The translations under genes were made by a program, and so were the position numbers. A stretch of 64,000 nt of DNA from Malania oleifera (lineage: Eukaryota > Streptophyta > Magnoliopsida > Santalales > Ximeniaceae): assembly GCF_029873635.1 (NCBI RefSeq), contig NC_080427.1, positions 74,927,348 through 74,991,347 of the forward strand, written 5' to 3'. Numbering within the stretch: the first letter of the stretch is position 1; every line of letters begins with the position of its first letter. This document shows, piece after piece, positions 12,402 to 23,986 of this stretch. Below the pieces are notes generated by a model that saw only the letters and a list, made by a program, of their open reading frames with translations, searched no databases and was not told where the DNA came from.

Positions 12402-12413
12402 GCTCTGATACCA
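12402..12413 (-). promoter_or_regulatory. Primer-binding site, perfect initiator tRNA-Met match
   Basis: TGGTATCAGAGC on the minus strand, three bases from the LTR edge at 12417. Confidence 0.9.
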
Positions 12414-12416
12414 TAA

Positions 12417-14752
12417 TGTAATGCCCCGAACCCTTCAACCCAAGTCTGGTGCGTTATACCTGATAAAATCCTGATAATTCATAATCCATAATATACACTG
12501 CGGAAAACATAAACATAATCTCTATAAACATAATACTATAATACTAGAGTTTACTATTCCTATCTAAATTCCATATAATTCATCCATTACCTATATTCAC
12601 AAATCTACATAACTACCAAAACATTTCAGTATATTCACAACCATTCCTTACTCAACAGCCTTAAAACATAAAGACATAAACTTAAACTTAAACTTAAACT
12701 TTATACAACTCTGCAGTATATCAAAAATATACCCATTCTCTTAATACTCCTAAAGAAGGCTAAAAACCCTCGAGCTCTTTAAGCCTGACCTCGAGGATGT
12801 CTTGAAAAAGAAATAATCATATTCGGGTGAGACACATCTCAGTAAGGGAAGAAATATACATATTAAAACAGTATGTGGCTAACATGAGGTATATAGATAT
12901 CATTTTAAATACATTTTCAAATCATTAACATAACACTGAAATCATTTCTAAGCTTACCAATCACATGCAAAGATTTAACCCATGAGAATACCTAAGGATA
13001 GGGGTGATTACCCATCCATACATGTAGCACCCCTCTGCTCTGATACTTAGGTAACCCTAAGGTCACAACTAAAGCATAACAGGGCACTCACCTTACTCAA
13101 CAAGCCCTCAAGTGTTAGATTGATCTTGTACTTATACCGTTCAACAAAAGTGTACCAGCAAAGACCCTAAGGATAGGGAAATCTACCGTAGGTTCCCTCT
13201 GCCCTAGTACGTTATGCAGCTACTGCCACATCTGAAGTTACTAGCGCACTCCTTTTTCTCAGCAAGCCCTCAGGCGAAGAGTATGCCTCACCCAATCATA
13301 GCATGTTCTATTAGCATAAATACTTCTAATAATATAATCCATTATTCTTTATGTCATTTTTTCAATCATACACTTCTGTTTATGTTCATAACTTAAACAT
13401 TACATTGCATTTCACTTTATGCAATCTTTAACATTACATCATTCACATACATCATTTCACTCCATTGTCGTTTCATTGTCATGTCATTCCATTTTCCTTT
13501 CTTTCATTCGAACTACAGTTGGTCTTTAGCCATAATCAGTTAGTTTACAACCCCTTTTAGCTATCATCCGTTAGTCTACATAGAAATGTGCTAGAATCTG
13601 CTAAAATGGCTCTTTTCAGCTGTCTTACATTTACATGGTTGCATTTAACATACACAAGCAACATAGTTCATATCATATTTTATTCTCAACACTTTACTTA
13701 CATAGCCTGCGTCTCATACATTTAACATATATTTGCACAAAATCTCATGCCACACAATTTAATAGTAAAATTCATACATATTTCTCGTAAAATAAGTCAG
13801 CCCACATTTAACATTTATATGCTGAAAATACATTTCATTTCTTACATAATTCCTCAGAAATTACTTTTCCCTTTCATCCATTTACTTTCACATATACATA
13901 GCTATATAAGCAATCCTAGGCTCAGAAAACATAGTTTACATGGTTGGCATTTTAATAATTCACATCAAAACATACATATAATATAACATAATTCATTACC
14001 TTTAAGTTTATAGAATCTGATTTAATATATAATTTCCCCTTGCCTGACTTCCGAACTATGCCGATAGGATCCCCGAGCCGATACCCACATCTTTTACTTG
14101 GACCCTGAATCAAAAATCGTATTTTAATTAAAATAAATTCCAACTGACTCAAATCTTAAGAAAAACACTTATTTACTACTTCCTAGGCTCCAAATAATAA
14201 CATTCGTTAAGGAATTCCCAAAATAACCCACTTACCTTGATTTTGGGATGTTTCCCAAACCTCTCAAACCAACGATCAGCTCCTAAAGCCTTGTAGAGAA
14301 TGATCCTATGAACCTTATGGTGGTTCCGAATCATCAAACCGGGTCAAATCCAGCCCAAAATAGAAGAGAGAAGCCTGGGAGACCATTTTAGAGAGAGAGA
14401 GAAAAGAAGGTTCTCGAATTCTCTCACTAAACTGAAGAACACTCTATATATAGGCAAGGCTTCATCGACGAGACACGCGGATTCATCGACGAGGCATTGA
14501 AGAGACTTCGTCAACGAGAAGATACCTTCGTCGATGAAATTTAGAGTCAAAATTACTCTCTCGGGATTCCTTCATCGACGAGGAACTGGAGTTCGTCGAT
14601 GTTCTATAGAAGGACACTTGTCGACGAAGACAGGACATTCATCGACGAGGCCCACTGTTCCTTCTAAAATCATTCCTTCCTTTTCTCCTTATTATCCATT
14701 AATCCATTTAATTATTATATTTCCTAATTATTTTAATTTTTGGGTCATTACA
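12417..14752 (-). repeat. 5' LTR of the gag-only element
   Basis: TG...CA ends (minus strand TGTAATGACCC to GGGGCATTACA), 2336 bp. U3 palindromes at 14650-14461, TATA at about 14452-14444, AG-repeat leader at 14402-14389. The right neighbour at 14753 is LTR sequence of a different, plus-strand element. Confidence 0.88.
14461..14650 (-). promoter_or_regulatory. U3 palindrome cluster of the gag-only element
   Basis: About eight TTCATCGACGAGG/TTCGTCGATGAA variants. The position of the G-box reads ACACGCGG here, so the ACGT core is lost. TATA follows on the minus strand. Confidence 0.45.
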
Positions 14753-15510
14753 CATCGTACTTACAATGTAACTGATATTGATTTCGCATGGTCAGCCAGC
14801 CATTGCTAGGTCCAGCCTTCGGGCCACATAACCCTGTCATGTGGGGGGGTAAGACATGGCAATAGCAAACTATCTATCTATCTTGGGTAATAATTTAAGT
14901 ATGATATGTTTATATAAGATGATTTTCTAGTACAAGAATTTAGTATGTTAAACTATGATATGTTAAATCATGTTTTATTTAATTAGGATAGAATTGTTTA
15001 TCCCTTATATGAATTATGTACTGTTTATATGTATATCATAAAAAATACTTATGATGTCACACACTAATTTTAATTTGTCTCCCTTACTAAGAGGTGTCTC
15101 ACCCTAACATTACAAACATTTCAGGAAATCCAGGTAGGAGGGTGGATAGAACCCCGCAGCAGTAGAAGTGGACTGAGCTACCCTATCTGTAGGGTAAGTG
15201 GGTGAGCTAGGGTCAGATAGATTTTTGGATTGAGACCCTAGGAATACTTTTTGGTCTCTTTTGGATGACTGTATATACATATATATATAACAGATTTAGT
15301 AGAAATCTGATATGGTTTCTAGTATTTTACGGCATGTATGTGGTTTTATGTTTTCCGCTACTTAGGTGTCAGAGTTGTATGACAGGTATATCCCTGGTAC
15401 CCATGGGTCTAGGTTGATCATGATTGGGATAGTTTAGTTGGATGTTAGAATTATTAATATTAGCTTTATGTGGAAAAAAAATTATATGATAAATTAGGCA
15501 GGTCGTTACA
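14753..15510 (+). repeat. 5' LTR remnant of the plus-strand gypsy element
   Basis: Aligns with the 3' part of the LTR 24528-26647 from about 25857 onward; both contain TGGTCAGCCAGCCATTGCTA and CATGTGGGGGGGTAAGACAT. It ends GGCAGGTCGTTACA at 15510, just before the primer-binding site. Confidence 0.88.
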
Positions 15511-15513
15511 GTT

Positions 15514-15525
15514 TGGTATCAGAAC
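15514..15525 (+). promoter_or_regulatory. Primer-binding site
   Basis: TGGTATCAGAAC, one mismatch to the initiator tRNA-Met complement, three bases after the LTR end. Confidence 0.85.
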
Positions 15526-15816
15526 CTGAGTTGTTAGGTTATGTAAACTCTAGAGTGCAGCGGAAACAATACCAGAGTATAGAAAAAGGATTTGAGATTT
15601 TTTTCTACAGTCTGGAGGCAGGACTTAAATGATGGTTTCTGTGTCTTTCCCAGGGCGACAATTTTAGGAAAGCCATAGTAAACTATTGTTGGGTTGTGTT
15701 TCTAGAATGTAGGACTGAATCTTAAATTAAGATAAGGATGTCAAGATAGAGGGATAATATGAGATTTTGATTAGATAGGGATAAGGTCTTTAAGCTATGT
15801 TTATTATCTTTTTAAG

Positions 15817-16850
15817 ATGGACCTTGGTGGTGGCAGTGCTCATATGAGCGGCAACGAGGATACAGGGCCCTCAGGTGCTGACAGGGTTGATTCGGATGCG
15901 ATACTACGTAGTGTAGCTCAGCAGGTTATGGCTGAGATCACACGGAGTACCAGAGAGTAGGGAGGCCCGTCTACAGGCCACAGATGTACGATAGAGAAAT
16001 TTACCAAGATGAACCCTTCGGCATTTTCAAGAGGAGTTGATCCTGCAGTCGCCGAAAACTGGATACAGGAAATAGAGAAAGTATTAGTAGTGTTGTAGTG
16101 TACGGAGGAGCTGAGGGTCTTATTTGCCACCTATAAACTGACAGGAGAGGCTGAAAGATGGTGGACTACGGTGAAATTGTTGGAGGAACAAAGGATGGTG
16201 CCTATAGCTATGACGTGGTGTTGTTTTAAAGATTTATTCTTCAACAGATATTTTCGGGCCACTACTACGGAGGCCAAAGTAGGGGAGTTCCTGAATCTAA
16301 AGCAGGGACAGTAGTCATCCCAGCAATACACAATAAGGTTTATAGAGTTGTCCCGCTTTGCCCCGTACATTATACTTGATGAGACAAAGAAAGCGATACA
16401 GTTTGAAAGAGGTTTGAAGCGAGGAATTTCTAAGTAGGTAGAAGTGTTGAAAGTGTAGGACTTTGTTGAGTTGGTGGATCGAGCAGCTGTGGTTGAGGCT
16501 AGTGAGTGGATGGGTGTAGAGGAGCAGGGACAGAAGAAGAGGTCCATGCCTTCAGGCTTTCAGTGGGGATCTAGTCGAGGCCAGTGGAGGAGAGGGAATT
16601 ATGGAAGAGGATGGAGGTAGGAGACTGGGGGCCGTGAGGTTTAAGGAGTGCAAACCTACCCTATTTGTCAAACATGTGGAAAGAGACACTTGGGAGAGTG
16701 TCGAGTAGGGAGGGTCGTCTACTATCACTGCGGTGTACCAGGACATTTGGTATGAGATTGCCCTACACCACCTGGTACCACATCTGCTCCAAGACTGCAC
16801 CGAGGAGGTTATCAGGTGCCTTGTGGAGGCCAACAAAGGAATGTAGCCCT
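15817..16850 (+). pseudogene. Ty3/gypsy gag of the plus-strand element
   Basis: Begins at the ATG at 15817 (MDLGGGSAHMSG). The capsid domain follows (DPAVAENWIQEIEKVLVVL, LTGEAERWWTTVKLLEE). The zinc-binding part near 16660-16775 shows CQTCGKRHLGEC and a second knuckle, CGVPGHLV, broken by a TGA. At least six in-frame stops are present (about 15958, 16096, 16312, 16435, 16458, 16618), several TAG where glutamine is expected. Homologous to the minus-strand gag at 2837-1815. Confidence 0.87.
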
Positions 16851-16855
16851 AGCAA

Positions 16856-18460
16856 GGGTTTATGCTTTGACATCGAGAGACGCTGAAGCCGCAGACGACG
16901 TTGTGACAAGTAATTTTACTGCTTTCTCATATCAAGTTATTGTTTTATTTGATACAGGTGCCCCGCACTCTTTTGTGTCTATGGGGTATGTTAAATTGGC
17001 TGGTGTTGAGATATAGTTATCAGATGTTGAACTGTCAGTAGCAACACTGATAGGGTCATTGGTGCGGTGTCATAGGGTGTACAAGTGCATCCAGTTGAAA
17101 TTCAGGGGAGAGTATTACTAGTTGTGACCTAATTGTGCTAGATTTTCATGGATTTGATGTAATACTAGGTATGGATTGGCTGGCTACTAACCATGCAAAT
17201 ATCAACTGTCATCTGAAAGAGGTGATTTTTAGACCACCGGGAAAGCCAGAATTCAGATTTGTGGGGTCGCGGGTGCATTCCTCACCTCAGTTAGTGTCAA
17301 CTATGCAGGTGGGATGACTACTTCTGGACGGATGTCAAGGATTTATGGGTTATGTAAAGGAGGTGACAAAAAAAGAATTGAAACTTGTCAGTACACCAGT
17401 AGTTAAGGAGTTTTCATACACTTTTCTAGAAGAACTTCCTGGATTGCCTCCCGATTGCGAGATAGATTTTGCTATTGACTTACTTCCAATGACAATGCCA
17501 ATTTTTGAAGCTCCTTACCAAATGGCTCTAGCATAATTGGGAAAATTAAAGGATCAGTTGTAGAATTTATTGAATAAAGGGTTTATCAGACCTAGTGTAT
17601 TGCCCTCGGGAGCTCCAGTGTTATTTGTGAAGAAGAAGGACGGATCTATGAGTATGTGCATAGATTACAGGGAAATAAACAAAGTAACAATTAAGAATAG
17701 GCATCCTCTAACCTGTATAGACAACTTATTTGATCAGCTTTAGGGTACACGGGTCTATTCCAAAATCGACTTCCGGTTAGGTTGTCACCAGGTGAAAGTT
17801 AAAACTGAAGATATTTCAAAGACAACTTTTAGGACCAGGTATGAGTATTATGAATTTCTAGTTATGCCATTTGGTCTGACGAATGCTCCTGTTATATTCA
17901 TGGATTTGATGAATAGAATCTTTCACCAATATTTAAACCAATTTGTTGTGGTTTTCATTGATAACATACTGGTCTACTCGAGGAGTTTTGAGGAGCATGA
18001 GACGCACCTAAGGCTAGTACTTCAAATGCTTAGGGAAAGGAAATTGTATGCTAAGTTTAGCAAATGTGAATTTTGGTTAGATAAAGTTGCGTTTTTGGGG
18101 CATGTTATATCAAGGGATGAAATTTTTGTGGATCCCAGCAAGATAGAGGCAGTAGTGAACTGGGTCAAGCCGAGGAATGTACAAGAAGTCAAGTGTTTCT
18201 TAGGACTGGTAGGTTATTATCGACGGTTTGTGGAGGGATTCTCAGCATTATCAAGGCCTCTAACATGACTAACTAGAAAGAAAGTCAGGTTTGAATGGGA
18301 CAATAGTTGTGAGCAGAGCTTCAGGAAATTGAAGCAGAAGCTCGTCACTACACTAGTATTGGTTATTCCATCAAGAGGTGATGGTTATGTGATTTACTGT
18401 GATGCATCTTTGAGTTGCCTAGGATGTGTATTAATGTAGCAGGCAGAGTGGTAGCATATG
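16856..18460 (+). pseudogene. Ty3/gypsy pol part 1 (protease, RT)
   Basis: RVYALTSRDAEAADDVV opens the protease, with FDTGAPHSFVS as active site at about 16950 and FDVILGMDWLATNHA at about 17150. RT begins near 17345 (KEVTKKELKL...). It has [20 protein letters not shown] at 17620 and [16 protein letters not shown] at 17870. The catalytic box reads FIDNIL at 17950, with the second aspartate changed to asparagine. The connection domain [18 protein letters not shown] ends near 18268. The start of RNase H is cut at 18460 by a solo LTR. TAG stops replace glutamines at 17561 and 17743. Confidence 0.9.
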
Positions 18461-18560
18461 TGTAATAATCTGAAGAATAGTGGTATTTAAATAATAAAGA
18501 GAGAGGAAAATGGAAATAGAAAAGAGGGTGGCAAGGGAATATATATCGTAGCTCTGAATT

Positions 18561-18636
18561 TCATCAACGAGGAGTAACGTTCATCGACGAATTACCTTCT
18601 TGACCTCATCAATAAGGTGACGTGCTCGTCGACGAA
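18561..18636 (+). promoter_or_regulatory. U3 palindrome cluster with ACGT core
   Basis: Four variants (TCATCAACGA, TCATCGACGA, TCATCAATAA, TCGTCGACGA) with GACGTG at 18619-18624 just upstream of the last one. TATAAATA follows at 18645-18652. Confidence 0.5.
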
Positions 18637-20269
18637 GGCCAGTGTATAAATATTCCTAACTCTCATTTTTGGCCAAAAATTTTGCGAGAAGTCCTCTCTC
18701 TCTCTCTCTCTCTCTCCCTCTCCTCATTTAGTCCCTCCTCCCTTCTCTTTAAGATCTCAGGCTTGATTCTCACTTGTTCAACGATCTAAAGCCACCACGA
18801 TGCTCCTGAGAAAGTTCTCTGCTAGCCTACTAAAGAGGATCATCGGTGGGGCTAGTTTGAAATTCATCCCTGATTCAAGGTAAGACTATTTATTCGGAAT
18901 TTGGTCTTTCCATAGTTATAGGAGATGTTATTCATGGAAAAATACTGAAGTTTAGTTCTGTGAGTTGTCGTTTTCAGGGTGTTGAACGGAAAACCCTGCG
19001 AGTGTAGAACTAGTGAATTTTAGGGGGTTTCTTCTCAAAAATCAAGTAACGGAACAAACTAAAGCAGTTATCTTTCCATGAAAATTATTATTAATTAGAA
19101 GAATTATGTTTAGGAAAGCATGTATTATTTTTGTATATTATTGAGAAAATGCATATTTGGGAAAATACTGTTATTATGTTGAAATGTATATATAAGTATG
19201 AAATGCCAGAAAATAAGATTTTAGAATAGAATGTATGGTTTTATACAGAATTGTGTGGCATGAATATTATTTTATATGGAAAGCATTATGATATGGCAAT
19301 TTTATGAATAAAGCATGTTTTTCAGAGATTATGAAATAATGTAGTACATTATGATTTTAAAATACATGATAAATGAATTATTTATTCAGAATGATATGTA
19401 TGAAATATTTGGCACAAGGGTTTGATTGATAGCCGGAGCAAGGTCGTGTTATATGTATGATTTCAGTGCAAGGCCGTATTTATAAGACGTTCGGCGCAAG
19501 GTTGCAGATATAAAAGAAATCGGCGCAAGACCGTATATATGTATGTATGTATGTTATTATAGAAAATGCTATCAATCTATTTATGTTAGACAAGTATATT
19601 ATCATGTATTATATGTTATCAGAACTCGAATGATAGTTCAGTTCAGTTACAGGAGTACGGTATCGTAGGTATACAGATCAGATTATTATGTTCAAACTTG
19701 TGCTAACCGTCCCTGCAAGTAAAGGGGGTGGGAGATGGATAGTGGATGTGGTTTTCAGTGTAGAGTTGTAGACATCCACCTGGCAGTCCAGACCATGATG
19801 TAGTGGACCCATCATATTTACAAACATTTTTGACTCGGCAATGGTCAGCCAGCCATTGTCAGGTCTTGCCTTTAGGTTGCACAACTCGTCATGGGGGGTA
19901 ATACATGACATCAGCTAACTATACATCAGGGGTAAATTACAGTATTATAAATTATATCAGATATTTCATGATTAGTATGAATTATTAGAAATTATGAAAG
20001 TATATGATTATTTAATAGGTTATGATGACTGTTTTCCAGCATATGAAATGTATTGTATATGTATTATAGCACTAAATATTCTTGTTGCCACACAACTGTA
20101 TTTAGTTTTATTTTCCCTTACTAAAAAGTGTCTCACCCCTCAAACTCAAACAATTTTTAGGAAACCTAGAGAGACTGGCAGACTATGGCCACCGTTGAGA
20201 TAGATTGATACTACCCCCTACGAGGGTAAGTTTTGATCTAGGAACAAGAAATCTGTGTTGTGGGTTCCT

Positions 20270-20271
<2 letters not shown>

Positions 20272-20306
<35 letters not shown>
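20272..20306. repeat. (TA)n microsatellite
   Basis: An uninterrupted run of about 17 TA units in the solo LTR 18461-20518. Confidence 0.95.
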
Positions 20307-20311
<5 letters not shown>

Positions 20312-20523
20312 ATTTTTTGGAGATTGTATATAAATTCAGTAATTTGAGATGTAGTTGACTCTGGTGTTATGTATTTTATGGTTTGAGAATGTGATTTATA
20401 TTCATTGCTGCTTAGGTTTTTGTTGTGAATGTCAGATGTGTCCCCGTTACCCACGGGTTTAGGTTGACTTTGTTATTAAGTATGTTTTATTATGTGATAA
20501 GATAAGCAGGTCGTTACAATATG

Positions 20524-21849
20524 CCTTTACACAATTGAAAGAATATGAAAAGAATTATCCTACTCATGATCTAGAATTGGCTGTAGTGGTTCATGCATTG
20601 AAGATTTTGTGGCATTATCAATACGGAGAGAGATATGAAATATTTTCAGATTATAAAAGTTTAAAGTACTTCTTCAAGAAAAAGGAGTTGAATATGCGAA
20701 AGAGAAGATGGTTAAAGCTCATTAAGGATTATGATTGTACCATTAGCTACCATCCAAGTAAAGCTAATGTAGTGGTTGATGCTTTAAGCCAAAAATCGAG
20801 GGAAGCGGCACAGTTAGCAGCAGAAATTCAACACCCAACCTAGATGGAATTTGAGAGGCTTGGCGTGGAGTTAGTAGAAAGTGATCACCAGGTATTCATT
20901 GCCAACTTGGTGGTGCTGCCTACTCTATAGGAAAAGATTAAAGCAGCCCAGAAGAATGATGTAGAGTTGACGGAGTTGATAGAGAAGGAGCAGGACAGAT
21001 AGGGGGAGGAGTCTAGTGGAGCGGTATGAAGAGAGAGATTACTGAATTTGTACAACAATGTTTGACATGCTAGCAGGTAAAGGTTGAGCACCAGAGGCCA
21101 GTGGGCTAGCTACAACCACTTTACATCCGGAATGGAAATGTGATCACATTTCTATGGAATTTGTGATGGGTTTACGACCGGTACAATAGAGGCAAAATGT
21201 TATTTGGGTGGTTGTTGATTGACTGACGAAGACTGCTCACTTTATTCCTATTAAAGTCAACTACTCAATGGTCAGACTAACAGAAATATATATTTAAGAG
21301 ATAGTACGATCATATGGTGTGCTAGTGTCTATAGTATCAAACTAGGACCCACGTTTCACGTCATGATTTTGGAGAAACTTGCAAGAGGCTCTGGGGTCTC
21401 AGTTGTCATTTAGCATGACATTTCATCCTCAGACGGATGGTCGGTCAGAGAAGATGATTCAGATATTAGAAGATATGCTATGGGCAAGTGTGCTGGATTT
21501 TAGGGGTAGTTGGACCCAATATTTGTCGCTGGTAGAGTTTGCATATAATAACATCTATCAGACCAGCATCAACATGACACCTTATGAGGCGTTATATGGT
21601 AGGAGATGCCATTCTCCTCTATAGTGGGATAAGATAGGTGAGAGGCGAGTTTTGGGACCTGAAATAGTGCAGTAGACATACGATAAAGTCTGGCTTATTA
21701 GAGAAAGAATTAGTACAGCTCAGAGTCAGCAGAAAAGCTACGCAGATAATCATCGCCGAAAATTGGAATTAGAAGTATGATGCCGCATATTTCTGAAAAT
21801 AGTGCAATTAAAAGGTACTATAAGATTTGAGAGGAAGGGTAAGATGAAT
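20524..21849 (+). pseudogene. Ty3/gypsy pol part 2 (RNase H, integrase)
   Basis: RNase H resumes with [16 protein letters not shown] (20533) and continues to [16 protein letters not shown] (about 20790). The integrase zinc-binding region is at about 21020-21090, much shortened between 20990 and 21030. The core spans about 21150-21620, with DWLTKTAHFIPIKV-like sequence, HPQTDGRSEKMIQILEDMLW and EFAYNNIYQTSINMTPYEAL. The Asp of the expected SDRDPRFT motif appears as SNxDPRFTS, so the second catalytic Asp is in doubt. It is interrupted at 21850, within the motif before the chromodomain. Confidence 0.87.
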
Positions 21850-23983
21850 GTTAGCTTTACCGTGATCCCAAGAGGGGGGTGAATTGGTATTTTTAAAATT
21901 TATCTCTTAGGTATTCTTCCCAACAGCAGTATGTTCACAAGCCTATGGTCAATCTAGTGCAAGTAATATAAATATGTCAGAAATTAAGTAAAGCAGTTTA
22001 ATTACTCACACAAGCACCAGAAAGCAATAAAGAGAGTTTGACACACAGATATGTTATCGAGGTTCGACCAACTGCCTACGTCCCCGCCTTGGCTAACCAG
22101 CATAAGGATTATCACAATAACTTGCTCACTTAAACGGGTGGAGTGGCACCTATACAAACCAAGTCAATTAGCACAGGGCTGACCTCAAACTTTACACCAA
22201 TCCTTAGTAGGCTGGATTACCGCCCCCTCAGGCTACGCTTGGAATCTCTCAGATATACAATCAAAAGGTACAATATAAGCGTGCTTTCATGTAAAGCATA
22301 TTTGTACCCCAAATGCGCACAATCACGAACACCACATATGATTTAAAATGTAAGCTCAGTATGGTCTAAATAGTTCAACTCTCAACGGTATTTTTTATTA
22401 GTGTAATGCGTACATGAGAGTGTCAACAAGAAATCTTTGTATTTCAATATGTTCTCAATCAAGATGCTCAGACAAAGATATCATGCAAGTTTCAAGTATT
22501 TCAAATAGCAGAATGAGTCAATCACTTTAACTAGCGTATATGCTTGGTTTGCAAAAGCTAAGCAATCTTTGTATTCAACAAGTAATATAAACTTGAATAA
22601 ATATTGCCACAAAGATTAGTATATCAAACACAAATATCTTTTCACAAAAATGTCAATATGAATACCACAAGATATTTGAGTAAGTTTGAAAGTATTTTTA
22701 CAAGCCAAAAAGCAAATACAAACTTCCTAAGATATTGCAATGAGAATGCAACTCTCAGAAGTTCAACACAAGTCTTCTTAGGATAGGCTTATCAGAAAAG
22801 CCTCCTAAGAATACTTAGGTTATGCTCTCGTGAAAAAATTGATTCAAACACTCACGAAATGAGAGAGCAAACCTTTAACCAATAACACTCAAATACACTT
22901 ACAAATGATACTTAGATGAAGTAGGTAAGTTTGAGTGGATTTGGAAATAGTATGAGCAATAGAAAATATTTTGCTTAAGAAAGAAATTTGGATTTTTGTA
23001 TTTTCTAATCAACTCTCTAATTTACCCAAATGAAGGGGTATATATAGACATACCAGAATTTTTGACCGTTAGGGACCTATTAGGGATTGTTAGAAAAGTT
23101 TAATGATGTTTAAAACATTTTAACCCTGTTTTAAAATATTAACTACGGTAAAAAATTAGGTGCAACCCGAGAGGTCCGGTCGACTAGAACAAGTTCGCTC
23201 GACCAGGGCATTTTTGAATTGAGTGATCAGTCGACCGAAAGTGCCTTTCCAAAGGCCATTTTCCATTTTTACCGAGGTTCGATCGACCGGGCCATTTTGA
23301 ATTGGCTGGTTTGGTCGACCAGACCGCTGGGAATTTTCCCGAGGACCCTCCGTCGACCAGGTAGTTGGAGTACAAAAGTGGCTCGATCGACCAGATGATC
23401 AAAATGTTGACCCAGGGAGGTTTTGGTCGACCGGGGATCTTTGAACTACCTAGTTCGGTTGACGAGGACCTTGGTCAACTGTTGACCCAGGTCCAGTTCG
23501 GTCGACCAGGCCAAAATGAACTATGTTGGCCGGTCGACCGAAAGTGCACCAAGTGTGCATTTTGGTCCCGTTTCGAAACATGCAAGCCCTATTCAAGTGC
23601 CTAGCAAACATATGTGCAAATGTATGTGTCCTAGGGTCATTTATATCCAAAATTAAGACACCAAAAAAGTCCGATGTCGGTCGACCTACATCCTAAGGTC
23701 TTTCTACGGTCACTTTTTTAGTTTGTATTTGATTTGAGCTTACAAAATAAACCATGCATGTGATGTGTGTGCTTATTACAAACCAAATATCCTAATTACT
23801 ATTACAGACGAATTTCACCACTTAAAATATATTACAATTGAAAACATAAATTTGTCTTCAAGCTTTAAGCTTTCATGTGCCATCAATGTGTCTGCTAATA
23901 TAGACCTGCACATGACCTAGATATTTATTAAATACAAGAGTATTTTGTCATTATCAAAATCGGGCGTGACCTATAAGGTCAAC
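21850..23983. mobile_element. Unclassified 2.13-kb insertion with imperfect terminal inverted repeats
   Basis: Interrupts pol between RKGKMN and the segment RFIGPFEIFER. The left end reads GTTAGCTTTACCGTGATCCC; the reverse complement of the right end reads GTTGACCTTATAGGTCACGC, an imperfect inverted repeat. AAT flanks both sides (21847-21849, 23984-23986), compatible with a 3-bp duplication. No transposase-like ORF was found, so it would be non-autonomous. The class (for example CACTA, Harbinger or other) cannot be decided by eye. It resembles widespread plant repeats that begin CCCAAGAGGGGGGTGAATTG. Confidence 0.6.
23165..23690. repeat. Cluster of TCGACC/GGTCGA motifs
   Basis: About eleven irregularly spaced copies of [G/A]TCGACC or close variants, with short intervening text such as GGTCGACCGAAAGTGC repeated. 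It lies inside the insertion 21850-23983. Short ORFs here are by-products of the repeat. Confidence 0.7.
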
Positions 23984-23986
23984 AAT

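Larger units (their letters stand above)
9118..14752 (-). mobile_element. Minus-strand gypsy element with gag only (candidate non-autonomous family)
   Basis: Order on the minus strand: 5' LTR 14752-12417 (2336 bp), perfect primer-binding site 12413-12402, gag 12047-11002, polypurine tract 10860-10848, 3' LTR 10847-9118 (truncated at its 3' end). The internal region is only about 1.57 kb, shorter than one LTR. No protease, RT, RNase H or integrase sequence was seen between gag and the polypurine tract. This is the organisation of a non-autonomous partner element, although one deleted copy cannot be excluded. It lies in the 5' LTR of the plus-strand element that resumes at 14753. Confidence 0.75.
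18461..20518 (+). repeat. Solo LTR with perfect target-site duplication
   Basis: TGTAATAATC...GGTCGTTACA, 2058 bp, flanked by ATATG at 18456-18460 and 20519-20523. Removing the LTR and one ATATG restores collinear RNase H coding sequence across the site. U3 contains palindromes (18561-18636), ACGT at 18620 and TATAAATA at 18645. A (CT)n tract (about 18691-18715) and the conserved AAGCCACCACGA leader motif near 18789 follow. It formed by LTR-LTR recombination after insertion. Confidence 0.95.

Noticed and set aside
23184..23650. Overlapping ORFs on both strands
   Set aside because: They arise from the repeated TCGACC motif field in a non-coding insertion.
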